DNA from: an uncultured Roseibium sp.
Lineage (GTDB): Bacteria; Pseudomonadota; Alphaproteobacteria; Rhizobiales; Stappiaceae
Length of the DNA: 64,000 bases
Direction: 5' to 3'
NCBI RefSeq assembly: GCF_947494555.1
Contig: NZ_CANLVF010000005.1
Coordinates: 248,001-312,000 of the forward strand
In this document: positions 1 to 8,564 of the stretch, piece by piece
Position numbering within the stretch: the stretch's first letter is position 1
Layout of the letters: each line of letters starts with the position of its first letter
Translations under genes and position numbers: made by a program
The notes under the pieces: model-generated
Told to the model about the DNA's origin: nothing
Database searches by the model: none
What the model saw: the letters and a program-made list of their open reading frames with translations, nothing else

Positions 1-302
1 ACCGGCAGCTCCTTGACCCATAAGGCTGTTGCAGGATCCAGCGTTGCGTAAAGGTGTGGAAACAGAGCGTCGCCTCTGGAGGGTTCCCATTTCAAGTTTT
101 CTGAAAAACTCTCGGCTTCAAATGCCGCCAGTAGCAAATCGTGTTGGCCGTTGAAATGCTTCGAAGCCGTTTCGCGAACCTGTTCAGCGGTCGAAAAGTG
201 AATAAATCCGTCCGTAAGGTCGATCGGAGCACCCGCAAAAACGCCTGCCTCCACCGCCTGCTGCCACATGGACTTCGGAACGATCTTGAAAATCAACGTC
301 AT
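1..302 (-). CDS. DUF952 family protein (3' end outside window)
   Basis: Reading leftwards from an ATG at 302 gives a protein beginning MTLIFKIVPKSMW, followed by a segment with DLTDGFIHFSTAEQ and later LYATLDPATALWVKELP. This pattern of a short N-terminal strand, a DGFIHFS core and a closing LDPA..W.KE segment is that of the DUF952 family, small cytosolic proteins of about 110 residues with no established function. An AGGAAG lies just upstream of the ATG. About 100 codons are present and the stop lies beyond base 1, so only a few C-terminal residues should be missing. Family assignment is by eye; the function is unknown. Confidence 0.75.
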   Translation of the reverse strand, partial: MTLIFKIVPKSMWQQAVEAGVFAGAPIDLTDGFIHFSTAEQVRETASKHFNGQHDLLLAAFEAESFSENLKWEPSRGDALFPHLYATLDPATALWVKELP

Positions 303-529
303 CTCTTCCTGCACCTGTCACTTTGCGCCATCGATCGGGTCAATAGATGCCAGCCTCAAGTTGCGCGGACACTACTGACAGGTCTGCCGTCAAACAAGCC
401 GGACAAGCGGACTTTCCCGATGAATGGCAATTCGATCGTGAAAAATGCAAAATAATACCGCGTTAATTTCTCGGTATTTTAGTGTTCGGACTTTATGATC
501 ACGCTGTTGCAGCAACCAAGTGACTCGCG

Positions 530-1444
530 ATGAAGCTTCGGCCTTTCCTTGTGCCTGTACTTTTGCTGACCGTTGCCGGCGGTCTGGTCACCTGGCTATT
601 GCTTGCAGACCCGCCGGAAATCCCGGAAAGACAAATCGCCGATGCACTCCGGCCGAGTATCAGCGAATCGCGGCCTCCCGCTTCCCTTCCGAAAGCGAGC
701 ACCACGCAGAAGAAACCTCCGGAAACGCCGGAAGCAGCAGTTGAACAGAGCGCCCCTCTTCCGGTCGACATTCGCAATGTGTCGCCTGATGGTGTTTCAG
801 CCCCGCAGGTCAGCGGCGATCTGAAACGTGTCGAGCCGTCCGAGCGGTTTCAGGAGTTGATGAATCCACCCGTTGAACCCGTCCCGGACGGACCACTGGA
901 GCTCAGGCGGGTTCAGGTGCTGGACGGCGGGCGGATCAAATCCAAGAAATTGGTCGTCACGCTGGCGCATATCGAACCACTCAAGATCGACGAGACCTGT
1001 GTTGCCGAGCAAGGCGGTGTCTGGCCGTGCGGGACGCGGGCAAGAACCTTTCTTCGGGGGCTCATTCGGCAGTACAAGATCACATGCGAGAAACTTGCCG
1101 AAACCGGGCCGAACCAGATCGTGGCCTCCTGCAAGCGCGGAAAGATCGATTTGAGCACCCGGCTGGTGCGTTATGGCTGGGCGAGCCCGACCGCCGACGC
1201 CCCGGAGGGCTATCAGGATTTTGCCCTGCTGGCACAACAGCGCAAGCTGGGCCAATGGCAGGATGAGTGGCAATTCGCAGCGCCCAAGACAAGCTGGGAA
1301 GCAGATCCCGACGCCCCGCTGCCGGGCCTTGAGGACCTGGAACCGGAGATCGTCGAATGGAGCCAAAGCGCGGATGCTGACCAGCCGAACCAGGAATTCT
1401 TCGGATTTGAGCCGGACGACGCGGGCGAGACGCCGCAGCAATGA
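530..1444 (+). CDS. Membrane-anchored SNase-like (thermonuclease-fold) protein
   Basis: A 304-residue protein with one N-terminal membrane segment (about residues 5-25), then a long Pro/Glu/Ser-rich linker to about residue 120, then a region resembling the staphylococcal nuclease fold. The order hydrophobic strand (VVTLAHIEPL), CGTRARTFLRGLI, then RLVRYGWA matches the family's strand, the A..fl..li helix and the LV..GwA ending. The usual catalytic Arg/Glu/Arg set is not evident: the first strand lacks the expected Arg and the second Arg region reads CKRGKIDL. Alphaproteobacterial genomes often carry such degenerate SNase-like proteins. It may bind nucleic acid or be structural in the periplasm. 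A 7-bp inverted repeat (454-460/472-478) lies about 50 bases upstream of the start. Confidence 0.6.
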   Translation: MKLRPFLVPVLLLTVAGGLVTWLLLADPPEIPERQIADALRPSISESRPPASLPKASTTQKKPPETPEAAVEQSAPLPVDIRNVSPDGVSAPQVSGDLKRVEPSERFQELMNPPVEPVPDGPLELRRVQVLDGGRIKSKKLVVTLAHIEPLKIDETCVAEQGGVWPCGTRARTFLRGLIRQYKITCEKLAETGPNQIVASCKRGKIDLSTRLVRYGWASPTADAPEGYQDFALLAQQRKLGQWQDEWQFAAPKTSWEADPDAPLPGLEDLEPEIVEWSQSADADQPNQEFFGFEPDDAGETPQQ

Positions 1445-1590
1445 GACCTGCTTCGGCACTTAACTTTCGCACCACAAAAAATGTAATACGCATTCGTGTC
1501 GCAACACTTCCAAGAGGTGTCGATCCAGTACCTGGTTGGCAGCCAATTTGATCTAAACTGCACCACGAACGATCAAATTGGAGGTCCGGC

Positions 1591-2397
1591 ATGCCACTTG
1601 AACTAACTCTCGGCATTATTGGCGGAAGCGGCCAACTCGGCAGCGCCGTCGCGGCAGGCTGGCTTACAGGCGATTGCATCCGTCAGGAAAATCTCTGGGT
1701 TTCAAACCGGTCCGGCAGGTCATCCGGGCTCGACGATTGGACAGAGGTTCAGTTCACTGCCTCAAATCAGGTTCTCGCCGATGCATGCGATGTCGTTGTC
1801 CTGTCCGTTCCGCCGGCTCTGATCGACACAATTGACATTCAGGTACCACCGGAAAAGCTCGTCCTGTCACTGATGGCCGGCGTTTCTCGCCAGCAAATCA
1901 GGGATCTGACGGGAACGCGAAAGGCCGTGCGAGCCATGTCGAGCCCCGCCGCCCGGCAGCGGCTGGCTTATTCTCCCTGGTTTGCACCGGACGGATTGGA
2001 CAAAGCCGAGAAAAAGACCGTTCAAACACTTTTATCGGCGATTGGTGAGACGGACGAAGTGCTTGATGAAAGACATATCGAGGTGTTCACGGTTCTCACC
2101 GGTCCAGTCCCGGGTTTTGCCGCGTTCTTTGCAGATTGTCTGGTGCAATATGCGCTTGCAAATGGTGTCGCTCCAGAGGCGGCCGTGAAGTCCGTCAAGC
2201 AACTGTTCCTGTCGAGCGGCGGGCTGATGTCCGAGGCCGCTCTTCCGCCCGCCAGCTTTGTGGCGGAGATGATCGACTACGGAGGGACAACGGCGTCCGG
2301 TTTGAAAAAACTTCAGGAATTGGAGATCGCCCGAACGATTGCAGAAGGCCTCAATGCCAGCCTCGAGCGGGTTCAAACCATCGCACCGACGGACTGA
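1591..2397 (+). CDS. Pyrroline-5-carboxylate reductase-like oxidoreductase
   Basis: This 268-residue protein has an N-terminal Rossmann motif (GIIGGSGQLG), a DVVVLSVPP segment, a GV....I strand-helix and a C-terminal helix pair ending in GGTTASGLKKLQE, the signature region of the ProC family. ProC reduces 1-pyrroline-5-carboxylate to proline with NAD(P)H. Some positions differ from typical ProC: the usual RAMPN.P is RAMSSPAARQ and the S.SGPAY motif is TGPVPGFAAF. It may therefore be a divergent paralogue acting on another imine or acid. The start has a clear GGAGG ribosome site about 9 bases upstream. It is transcribed convergently with lysK and shares a terminator at 2434-2462. Confidence 0.7.
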   Translation: MPLELTLGIIGGSGQLGSAVAAGWLTGDCIRQENLWVSNRSGRSSGLDDWTEVQFTASNQVLADACDVVVLSVPPALIDTIDIQVPPEKLVLSLMAGVSRQQIRDLTGTRKAVRAMSSPAARQRLAYSPWFAPDGLDKAEKKTVQTLLSAIGETDEVLDERHIEVFTVLTGPVPGFAAFFADCLVQYALANGVAPEAAVKSVKQLFLSSGGLMSEAALPPASFVAEMIDYGGTTASGLKKLQELEIARTIAEGLNASLERVQTIAPTD

Positions 2398-2433
2398 TCA
2401 ACGGGAACCTGCGGCCCTTCCGGATATCAAAAG

Positions 2434-2462
2434 AAAAGGAGGAGACCACGTCTCCGCCTTTT
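2434..2462. terminator. Bidirectional intrinsic terminator between ProC-like gene and lysK
   Basis: Two 12-base arms, AAAAGGAGGAGA (2434-2445) and TCTCCGCCTTTT (2451-2462), pair with a single A/G mismatch around a five-base loop. The A-run on one side and T-run on the other let it act in both directions, fitting two genes that converge here. Confidence 0.85.
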
Positions 2463-2483
2463 CCCCATCCCACCGGCCGGCCT

Positions 2484-4142
2484 TTAAGCCGACAATTCGC
2501 CTGAGAGCGCCTTGCGGATCATCTCGCGGGTCTCAGCAATGCCATAGAGCGCGACAAAGGAGCCGAAGCGTGGTCCTTTCTCCTGCCCCAGAAGCAGTTG
2601 ATAGAGCGCCGAGAACCAGGCGACAGATACGCCCGGTCCGCCATCGGGACCCTTCTTGTTCTGATCCTGATACCGCTCGATCGCCCGCGCCACGTCAAGG
2701 ACGGCGTCCTGAATGGCAGCTCCGTCGGCATCATCCGGCAGTTCCGCCAGTTTGGCGTCCAGCTGCTCAAGAGCGGTCCGCTCAACCTCGTCAGGCACCT
2801 TGAAAGACTTTGTCGGCCTGACAAAATCCTCAAAGTAGCGGATGGCATACCCAACCAGCGCATCCAGTTCCGGGTGCGTTGCCGCGGTTACGCCCGGCGC
2901 ATAGCGTGAAATGAAGGCCCACAGCACCTCCTTGTTGTCCGCGTTGGACGCCGAGACAAGGTTCAGAAGCATCGCGAACGGAACCGGCATATCGATCGCC
3001 GGAATGTTTCCGGAATGAATATGCCAGGCCGGGTTCTGCAGTTTCTGCTCCACCGGCATCTGCCCGTATTTCTGGACAAAGGTGTAGTACTCGTCGACCG
3101 CCTTCGGAATGACATCGAAATAGAGCTTCTTGGCCGTCTTGGGCTTCTGGAAATTGTAAAGCGCAAGGCTTTCCGGCGACGCATAGGTCAGCCACTCGTC
3201 GATGGTCAAACCGTTGCCCTTCGACTTGGAGATCTTCTCACCCTTTTCATCCAGAAACAGCTCATAGACGAAATGTTCCGGCGCCTTGCCGCCCAGAATG
3301 TTGCATATCTTGTCGTAGATCGGCGCGTTCGTCTGGTGGTCCTTGCCGAACATCTCGAAGTCGACGTCAAGGGCAGCCCAGCGCATGCCGAAGTCCGGCT
3401 TCCATTGCAGCTTCACATTGCCGCCGGTGACGGACACGGTAATCTCTTCTCCGGTTTCGTCGTCAAACGTGATCGTACCGTCCGCCGGATTGACCTCTTT
3501 CATGGGCACATACAGCACACGGCCCGACGACGGTGAAATCGGCAGGAAGGGCGAATAGGTCGCCTGACGCTCTTCACCGAGGGTCGGCAGCATAACGTCC
3601 ATGATCTTCTGATATTTTTCCGTTGCCCGGATCAGGACATCATCAAACTTGCCGCTCTTGTAATACTCGGTTGCGCTGGCGAACTCATAGTCGAAACCGA
3701 ACGTATCCAGGAAACGCCGGAGCATGGCGTTGTTGTGGGCCGCAAAGCTCTCGTAGTCGCCACCAAACGGGTTGGGTACGGCTGTGAGCGGCATTTGCAG
3801 ATAAGGTTCCAGCGCGGCACGGTCCGGGACGTTTTCCGGGATCTTGCGCATCCCGTCCATGTCGTCGGAAAAACACAGCAATCGCGTTGGAATCTTGTCT
3901 TCAGTCAGCAGCCGGAAGGCTGTGCGCACCATGGTGGTGCGCAGGACTTCGCCAAACGTTCCGATATGCGGCAAACCGGAGGGACCGTAGCCGGTCTCAA
4001 ACAGAACCGGTTTTTCCGGATCCCTCTTGCCGATGCGTTTGACCAGTTTGCGTGCTTCTTCGAACGGCCAGGCTTTGGATTTCGCGGCCGCCTCGACAAA
4101 GTCTTGCGATAGGTCAAGCAAAGGCAGGGATTGGTCGGTCAT
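2484..4142 (-). CDS. lysK: Lysine--tRNA ligase, class I
   Basis: A 552-residue class I lysyl-tRNA synthetase, which attaches lysine to tRNA-Lys in the cytosol. The HIGH-type motif appears as PHIGTFGE near residues 58-65 and the KMSKS loop as KISKSKGN at residues 303-310, with the Rossmann core between them and an alpha-helical anticodon-binding C-terminus. The class I enzyme is typical of archaea, spirochaetes and many alphaproteobacteria and is unrelated to the class II LysS. No class II copy is seen in this window. The length is usual for the bacterial form. The ATG at 4142 is the first in frame; the gene diverges from the TerB-like gene. Confidence 0.95.
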   Translation of the reverse strand: MTDQSLPLLDLSQDFVEAAAKSKAWPFEEARKLVKRIGKRDPEKPVLFETGYGPSGLPHIGTFGEVLRTTMVRTAFRLLTEDKIPTRLLCFSDDMDGMRKIPENVPDRAALEPYLQMPLTAVPNPFGGDYESFAAHNNAMLRRFLDTFGFDYEFASATEYYKSGKFDDVLIRATEKYQKIMDVMLPTLGEERQATYSPFLPISPSSGRVLYVPMKEVNPADGTITFDDETGEEITVSVTGGNVKLQWKPDFGMRWAALDVDFEMFGKDHQTNAPIYDKICNILGGKAPEHFVYELFLDEKGEKISKSKGNGLTIDEWLTYASPESLALYNFQKPKTAKKLYFDVIPKAVDEYYTFVQKYGQMPVEQKLQNPAWHIHSGNIPAIDMPVPFAMLLNLVSASNADNKEVLWAFISRYAPGVTAATHPELDALVGYAIRYFEDFVRPTKSFKVPDEVERTALEQLDAKLAELPDDADGAAIQDAVLDVARAIERYQDQNKKGPDGGPGVSVAWFSALYQLLLGQEKGPRFGSFVALYGIAETREMIRKALSGELSA

Positions 4143-4350
4143 GTTCGGGTTTCATTCTGTTGATTTGGATGGAAACAGCGCAAATTCCGGCGGCAGAACT
4201 GCCAATGGGCCGTTTGTTGCGGCGCGACACTAGAAAAGCGCAGGCCAACAGTCAATCAAATGTCGCATTTCATTGACTTGAAGCTTTCCCGCCAACCCTA
4301 TACATCGTGTCTTCGATTTGCCCTCAAACCGGCGCAGTGGAGAATGAATA

Positions 4351-4770
4351 GTGTCTAGCAACGAACCGATCAGCGTTCAGGAAGCCCTCATCTACGTGAT
4401 GGTGATTGTGTCTGCCTCAGACAACGCGATGACAGACAAGGAGCTGGCCACGATCGGTGACATGATCAAGATGTTGCCGGTGTTCAACGAATATGACAGC
4501 AACCGGATCATACCGGCGGCGCAACGTTGCGGCGACATTCTTCAGGAAGAAAACGGCTTGTCGCTGGTGCTGGAACTCGTTGGGGACGTTCTACCTCCGA
4601 AACTCTACGACACGGCCTATGCCCTGGCCGTCGAGGTCGCTGCAGCCGACCTTCACGTTGAACAGGAAGAGCTGCGCATTCTTCAGATGCTGCGTGACCG
4701 GTTCCGTCTCGACAAGCTCACTGTAGCTGCCATCGAACGCGGTGCCATCGCGCGGCACCGTACCGTCTGA
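4351..4770 (+). CDS. TerB-like (tellurite resistance fold) protein
   Basis: A 139-residue, entirely helical acidic protein starting at GTG, with a purine-rich GTGGAGAATG just upstream. The repeats of the type VSASDNAMTDKELATI and VAAADLHVEQEELRIL, each a helix with an acidic D..m...E turn, are the metal-binding helical repeats of the TerB family (PF05099 type). Family members are cytosolic and their biochemical role is not settled; many have no link to tellurite. It stands alone, and its 3' end meets the LuxR-type gene with six bases between stops. Confidence 0.7.
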   Translation: MSSNEPISVQEALIYVMVIVSASDNAMTDKELATIGDMIKMLPVFNEYDSNRIIPAAQRCGDILQEENGLSLVLELVGDVLPPKLYDTAYALAVEVAAADLHVEQEELRILQMLRDRFRLDKLTVAAIERGAIARHRTV

Positions 4771-4776
4771 GTAGGA

Positions 4777-5019
4777 TCAGTCGCGAGATCCGGCAATGCC
4801 GGATCTCAGTGCCTTTATCGCGGCGGCAGCGCGCGAGGTGACACCAAGTTTGCGATAGCAGTTCTCCAGGTGACGGTCGACTGTTTTTGGAGAAATCGCA
4901 AGCAGGCGCGCGATTTCCTTGTTCGTTTTTCCGTGGATCAACTGCCCCAGAACTTCGCGTTCGCGCAATGTGAGCTGGAACTCTTCGCCCCAGACGGTGT
5001 TGCTCGCTGTCCGGCGCAT
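4777..5019 (-). CDS. HTH-only LuxR-type regulator
   Basis: An 80-residue protein consisting of almost nothing but a LuxR-type DNA-binding domain: LTLREREVLGQLIHGKTNKEIARLLAISPKTVDRH in two steps followed by CYRKLGVTSRAAAAIKA. There is no receiver or ligand domain, so it resembles GerE-type minimal regulators that act as constitutive or partner-dependent transcription factors. It follows apaG by 27 bases on the same strand and is probably co-transcribed with it. An AAAGGG lies just ahead of the ATG. The target genes cannot be read from the sequence. Confidence 0.8.
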   Translation of the reverse strand: MRRTASNTVWGEEFQLTLREREVLGQLIHGKTNKEIARLLAISPKTVDRHLENCYRKLGVTSRAAAAIKALRSGIAGSRD

Positions 5020-5046
5020 GCCCTTTATATTGAGCGCGGCGGGAAA

Positions 5047-5448
5047 CTAGTTCAGGCTGCGGATGGCGTCAGGCAGGTCAAGCGAAAACGCAGGGATGGC
5101 AACATCAAACCGCGATCCGTCGGGCCGCTCCATCGCGTAGGAGCCCGCCATGATGCCGCTGTCGGTCGATAGCGGGCAATGCGATGAATATTCATATGTT
5201 TCGCCAGGCTCGATCACCGGCTGCTCGCCGACCACGCCATCGCCACTGACCTCTTCCTGCCGGCCAAGCGCATCAGTGATCTGCCAGTACCGGGTCTTCA
5301 GCTGTACCGGGTCCGGACCGCCGTTGTGGATTTCCACCATATACGCCCATATGAACTCGCTTTCTTCCGGTTTCGATTCATCGTCCAGATAAAACGGTTC
5401 GACCGAGACTTCGATCCCTTGCGTTGTGGCGCTGTAACTGCCTGACAC
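5047..5448 (-). CDS. apaG: Co2+/Mg2+ efflux-associated protein ApaG
   Basis: A 133-residue single-domain protein of the ApaG/DUF525 family, an immunoglobulin-like beta sandwich. The family glycine signature is present as GDGVVGEQP, followed by the typical PGETYEYSS and a MAGSYAMERPDG hairpin. ApaG is known genetically from cobalt sensitivity and diadenosine tetraphosphate levels in enterobacteria; its molecular action is unclear. The start is GTG with AAGGAA 6-11 bases upstream. It leads the HTH-only LuxR gene. Confidence 0.93.
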   Translation of the reverse strand: MSGSYSATTQGIEVSVEPFYLDDESKPEESEFIWAYMVEIHNGGPDPVQLKTRYWQITDALGRQEEVSGDGVVGEQPVIEPGETYEYSSHCPLSTDSGIMAGSYAMERPDGSRFDVAIPAFSLDLPDAIRSLN

Positions 5449-5596
5449 GGTAGTTCCTTCAATCCAGGGGCGGTGATCCGCAACTTCAGGAAGCGCTTAT
5501 AGGGCGAATGACATAAGCGTGAAAGAGTCTTACTTGTGAAATCCGGAAGGATTTTGCATGTAGGCCGCTGATTTTCCCCAAACCAGGTCCAATACC

Positions 5597-6208
5597 GTGT
5601 TCGACGCCCGCATACGACCTCTGATCGACCCATTGCTCAACCGGTTGGGGCACCTTCTTGCCAGAACCGGCGTCAGCCCGAATGCCGTCACGCTTTTCGG
5701 CTTTGTGATCGGCCTGGGGGCCGCTGTTGCGATCGCGTCTGGATTATTTCTTCTCGGATTCGTTCTGATCGCCCTGAACCGCCTTGCCGATGGGCTCGAC
5801 GGCGCTCTCGCCAGGGCGACGCAAAAAACCGATCTTGGCGGGTATCTGGACATCACTCTGGACTTTTTCTTCTACGGGGCCATTCCTCTGGCTTTTGCAA
5901 TCCAGGATCCCACCACCAATGCCCTGCCTGCTGCCGCTCTGCTTTGCAGCTTCTACGCAAACGGCTCCGCATTCCTTGCCTTTGCGATCATGGCGGAACG
6001 GCGCGGACTTTCGACAGACAAGCAAGGAGCAAAGTCACTCTACTATCTGGGCGGACTGGCGGAAGGCACTGAAACAATCGTTTTGTTCTTGCTCATGGCC
6101 CTTCTGCCGTCATGGTTTGCCACTCTCGCATGGGCTTTTGCCGCCGTCTGCTTCGTCTCGGCGGGTGCACGCGTGATGATTGGTGTCAAATCACTGGACA
6201 GGGGCTAG
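5597..6208 (+). CDS. CDP-alcohol phosphatidyltransferase family protein
   Basis: A 203-residue integral membrane enzyme with about six hydrophobic segments. The family signature, D..DG..AR followed by G...D...D, is present at about residues 63-87 (ADGLDGALAR then GGYLDITLD), so all four metal-binding aspartates are there. These enzymes move a phosphoryl-alcohol from a CDP-linked donor in phospholipid synthesis. The acceptor alcohol cannot be told from the sequence and no partner gene is adjacent. Translation starts at GTG (5597); no ATG is available that keeps the amphipathic N-terminus. Confidence 0.85.
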   Translation: MFDARIRPLIDPLLNRLGHLLARTGVSPNAVTLFGFVIGLGAAVAIASGLFLLGFVLIALNRLADGLDGALARATQKTDLGGYLDITLDFFFYGAIPLAFAIQDPTTNALPAAALLCSFYANGSAFLAFAIMAERRGLSTDKQGAKSLYYLGGLAEGTETIVLFLLMALLPSWFATLAWAFAAVCFVSAGARVMIGVKSLDRG

Positions 6209-6233
6209 ACGCAACCAAGTTTACCGCACGAAA

Positions 6234-6980
6234 TCAGCTCAGGTAGAAGCCTTCGAAGTGGACATTCTCGATCTCGTCTCCGGAGAGATAAATATAGCTG
6301 CTTGAGGTGGCCGTTGACACAGGCTGCGACGTTGCCAGCGTTGATAATGGCCGATCCCGGCCAAGCCTCAGGTAGAACTTGATAGGCTCGCGAATGACGA
6401 TGTGATCAATCGTACTCGCCCCCTTCAGACTGACTTCTTCGGGATATCCAGCATACATGATCCGTTTGTTGCCATCTGCGATTTTCGTCAGGACGAAACA
6501 GGTGAAAATGCCCGTACCATTGTGTTCCTGAGACAGGAGCGGTGCCAGTGGGCCGTACATCAATCGCCCGATTGCCGGTATCCTCATGGCAAGTTGTTTG
6601 ACGACTTCGGTCAGAACAAGGGCCCAGATGCAAATAGCGAGAAAGGTAAAAGCCGCCTTTTCCGGGAACTCGAAAATAAAATTGATCACGCTGTATCTGA
6701 CACTGTTATAAATCAGGAAGAATTTGCCCGTGTCATCGATGAAATCAATTGGAAAACGATAATGGTATATAAGGTTCGTGACCAGTATCAGGACTTTCAG
6801 CAAGACAACAAACGAGACCAGTATTCCAGCGGAATAGATCAATATCGAGACCGTGGAAAAGACGACGTTCACGGCTCCGAAGGGGCGTTTTACAATCGAC
6901 CCTTGAAAAAGAGAATACCTGAACATCAATCCAGGTATTAGAAACAGGAAAACCAATAAAGTTGAGCTACTTAGCGACAC
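6234..6980 (-). CDS. Unknown membrane protein (possible DUF6338-like)
   Basis: A 248-residue protein with three or four membrane segments in the first 130 residues (starting LLVFLFLIPGLMFRY) and a soluble C-terminal part rich in beta-strand, with FTCFVLTKIADGNKRIMYAGYPEEV. The layout, a proline-containing first helix plus a cytosolic domain ending in strands, resembles phage-defence-adjacent and housekeeping proteins annotated DUF6338, but I cannot confirm this. It follows the 63-residue protein by six bases, so the two form a small operon. Both are A/T-richer than the flanking genes. Confidence 0.5.
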   Translation of the reverse strand: MSLSSSTLLVFLFLIPGLMFRYSLFQGSIVKRPFGAVNVVFSTVSILIYSAGILVSFVVLLKVLILVTNLIYHYRFPIDFIDDTGKFFLIYNSVRYSVINFIFEFPEKAAFTFLAICIWALVLTEVVKQLAMRIPAIGRLMYGPLAPLLSQEHNGTGIFTCFVLTKIADGNKRIMYAGYPEEVSLKGASTIDHIVIREPIKFYLRLGRDRPLSTLATSQPVSTATSSSYIYLSGDEIENVHFEGFYLS

Positions 6981-6986
6981 TCACAA

Positions 6987-7178
6987 TTACCTTGCGAACG
7001 CGGGCCTCTCGCTTTTCAACAAGCTCTTTATCCTGTTCCGGACGTCGTCTTCCTTGATCGAGGACGACTTTTCTTCCGAGGACACCTCAGACAAGGCACG
7101 GTAAACGGTTGCAAAAGAACCGTTGGATTCTTTGCTTAGTTCTCTCAGAAGGCGTTCACGGCGAGACAGACCTGTCAT
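6987..7178 (-). CDS. Small Ser/Lys-rich hypothetical protein
   Basis: A 63-residue charged protein (MTGLSRRERLLRELSKE...) with a strong AGGAGG ribosome site eight bases ahead of its ATG, which is the main reason to believe it is real. The C-terminal half has alternating Glu/Lys and Ser and is predicted helical by eye. It is the first gene of a two-gene operon with the membrane protein 6234-6980. I do not recognise a family. Confidence 0.6.
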   Translation of the reverse strand: MTGLSRRERLLRELSKESNGSFATVYRALSEVSSEEKSSSIKEDDVRNRIKSLLKSERPAFAR

Positions 7179-7435
7179 TGGAACCTCCTAGAATCAAACT
7201 CGGCATCATTCTATCGCAAAACCGCTTGAGTTTGCACTAAGCAGATGCGAACCGCCCTGCGGCATTTCCGGGCAAAGCCCCGGAAAAAAACCGAACTCAC
7301 GATAAATATAGTGCTTTTTGCCGTCTTTTTTAAGTCTGGATCACCACGAGGACGTTCAATCCGGCAGGCGCAACCCGCAAACGCGCATTTCAGGGCGGGA
7401 TTGAGGACACTCCGGTGCTTGGCCAGAGCGGCATG

Positions 7436-8206
7436 TCAGGGCCCGGATGACGAGCCTGTTTCCTCGGCTTTGAAACGCTCTATCCATTCCCGGTTGGTCT
7501 TGTCCGACAGCCGCGCGACGGGAAGCTCAATGCCCGCTGCAGCTTTCGGATCCAGCCCAAGTTCACGCAGGATCGTCTCGACCGCTGCGACAGGCTGTAG
7601 GGCAAGTTCGTCATAGCGAATGCGCAGCGGCGTTAGATCTTCGTCTTTGAACCAGTCAGTCCATGCCTGATCATACGCTGTCATCTCTTCAACGTGCTGC
7701 CTGATCCGTGCGCGGTCATAGGATGGTTCCTGTGGCGGCGCCAACCTTTCTATTTCCGTTCCGTCCGGCGCTTTGTGCCAGAGCCCTGTCTGGCTGGCTT
7801 TCACAAAGGAAACAGCCTGGGCAACCTTGTCGCCCCGGGTGAGATGAATGAACAAGGGTCTGCCAAATACGGCTTCGATCCGCGCTGAAAGGCTCTTCAG
7901 TTCTGGATGAATGGTTTTGAGCTGAGACGCAAAGAAGTCAAAACTCCCGCGCTGAAGTCTCAGACCAAAGATCCCGGTTCCCGCAGAGCCTCTTTGCCGG
8001 GCCGTTTCAAATAGGGTCGAAAGCCGTTCGCGTTCACCTGGAAAAACCGCGTCTTCAAGCCCGAAATGAGCCTGCCAGGCGTCAAGGCTGGCTTTGTGAA
8101 AATAGGACTGCGGGTCGCCCGCCTGCCCTGTCGCCGCGAGAAGCTTGCACAAGAGCGTGCTGCCGCTGCGGGGCGACGTGCAGATGACGTAGGCCTGGTA
8201 GCTCAT
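7436..8206 (-). CDS. Stf0-type sulfotransferase
   Basis: A 256-residue cytosolic enzyme. The N-terminus contains the PAPS 5'-phosphosulfate loop TSPRSGSTLLCKLL (residues 10-23), followed by a YFHKASLDAW segment typical of the Stf0 family, named after mycobacterial trehalose 2-sulfotransferase. A second conserved block, FIHLTRGDKVAQAVSF, gives the 3'-phosphate binding Arg and Ser region. It should transfer sulfate from PAPS to a sugar hydroxyl; the acceptor is unknown. It stands alone. Confidence 0.85.
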   Translation of the reverse strand: MSYQAYVICTSPRSGSTLLCKLLAATGQAGDPQSYFHKASLDAWQAHFGLEDAVFPGERERLSTLFETARQRGSAGTGIFGLRLQRGSFDFFASQLKTIHPELKSLSARIEAVFGRPLFIHLTRGDKVAQAVSFVKASQTGLWHKAPDGTEIERLAPPQEPSYDRARIRQHVEEMTAYDQAWTDWFKDEDLTPLRIRYDELALQPVAAVETILRELGLDPKAAAGIELPVARLSDKTNREWIERFKAEETGSSSGP

Positions 8207-8564
8207 CTTTCTCTACGTTCCCATGTGCCGACTGCTCGAACAGCAGCTCCTCAACTTCACCGCTGGCGTAACCGCCGGGCATGACACTTCGAAGACGGCG
8301 CCACTCCTTCGTGCGGGTAACGCATGTGCCGGTGACGTTGAAGCATGTCCAAAACGAAAAACCAATTTCCAATAAAGACAATTCTGTCCCATCAGCGAAG
8401 CAACAATGCAATTTGGCCGGTCAGCTGCTTCTCGGCCGCCTGACAGGGCAACTTGCGGAGACAGTCTGCTCCGCCTTGTGCTACTCATTCCAGAAAGCTT
8501 CAAAAGGCATTGAGTCGGGTCTGAGAACGCAAACGGATCCGGTCGTTGCGGGAGACCTCTCAAA
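8207..8564. other. Divergent intergenic region, no gene seen
   Basis: About 360 bases lie between the divergent sulfotransferase and CDF exporter starts. Open frames on both strands lack ribosome sites and family resemblance. The region must hold the promoters of both neighbours; I see no clear poly-G or MerR-type operator in it. Confidence 0.5.

Noticed and set aside
141-455. 104-codon plus-strand frame at the left edge
   Set aside because: It is antisense to the DUF952 gene, whose protein is recognisable, and has no family resemblance.
797-1679. Long minus-strand frames under the nuclease-fold gene
   Set aside because: They are high-GC shadow frames with basic, low-complexity composition and no ribosome site.
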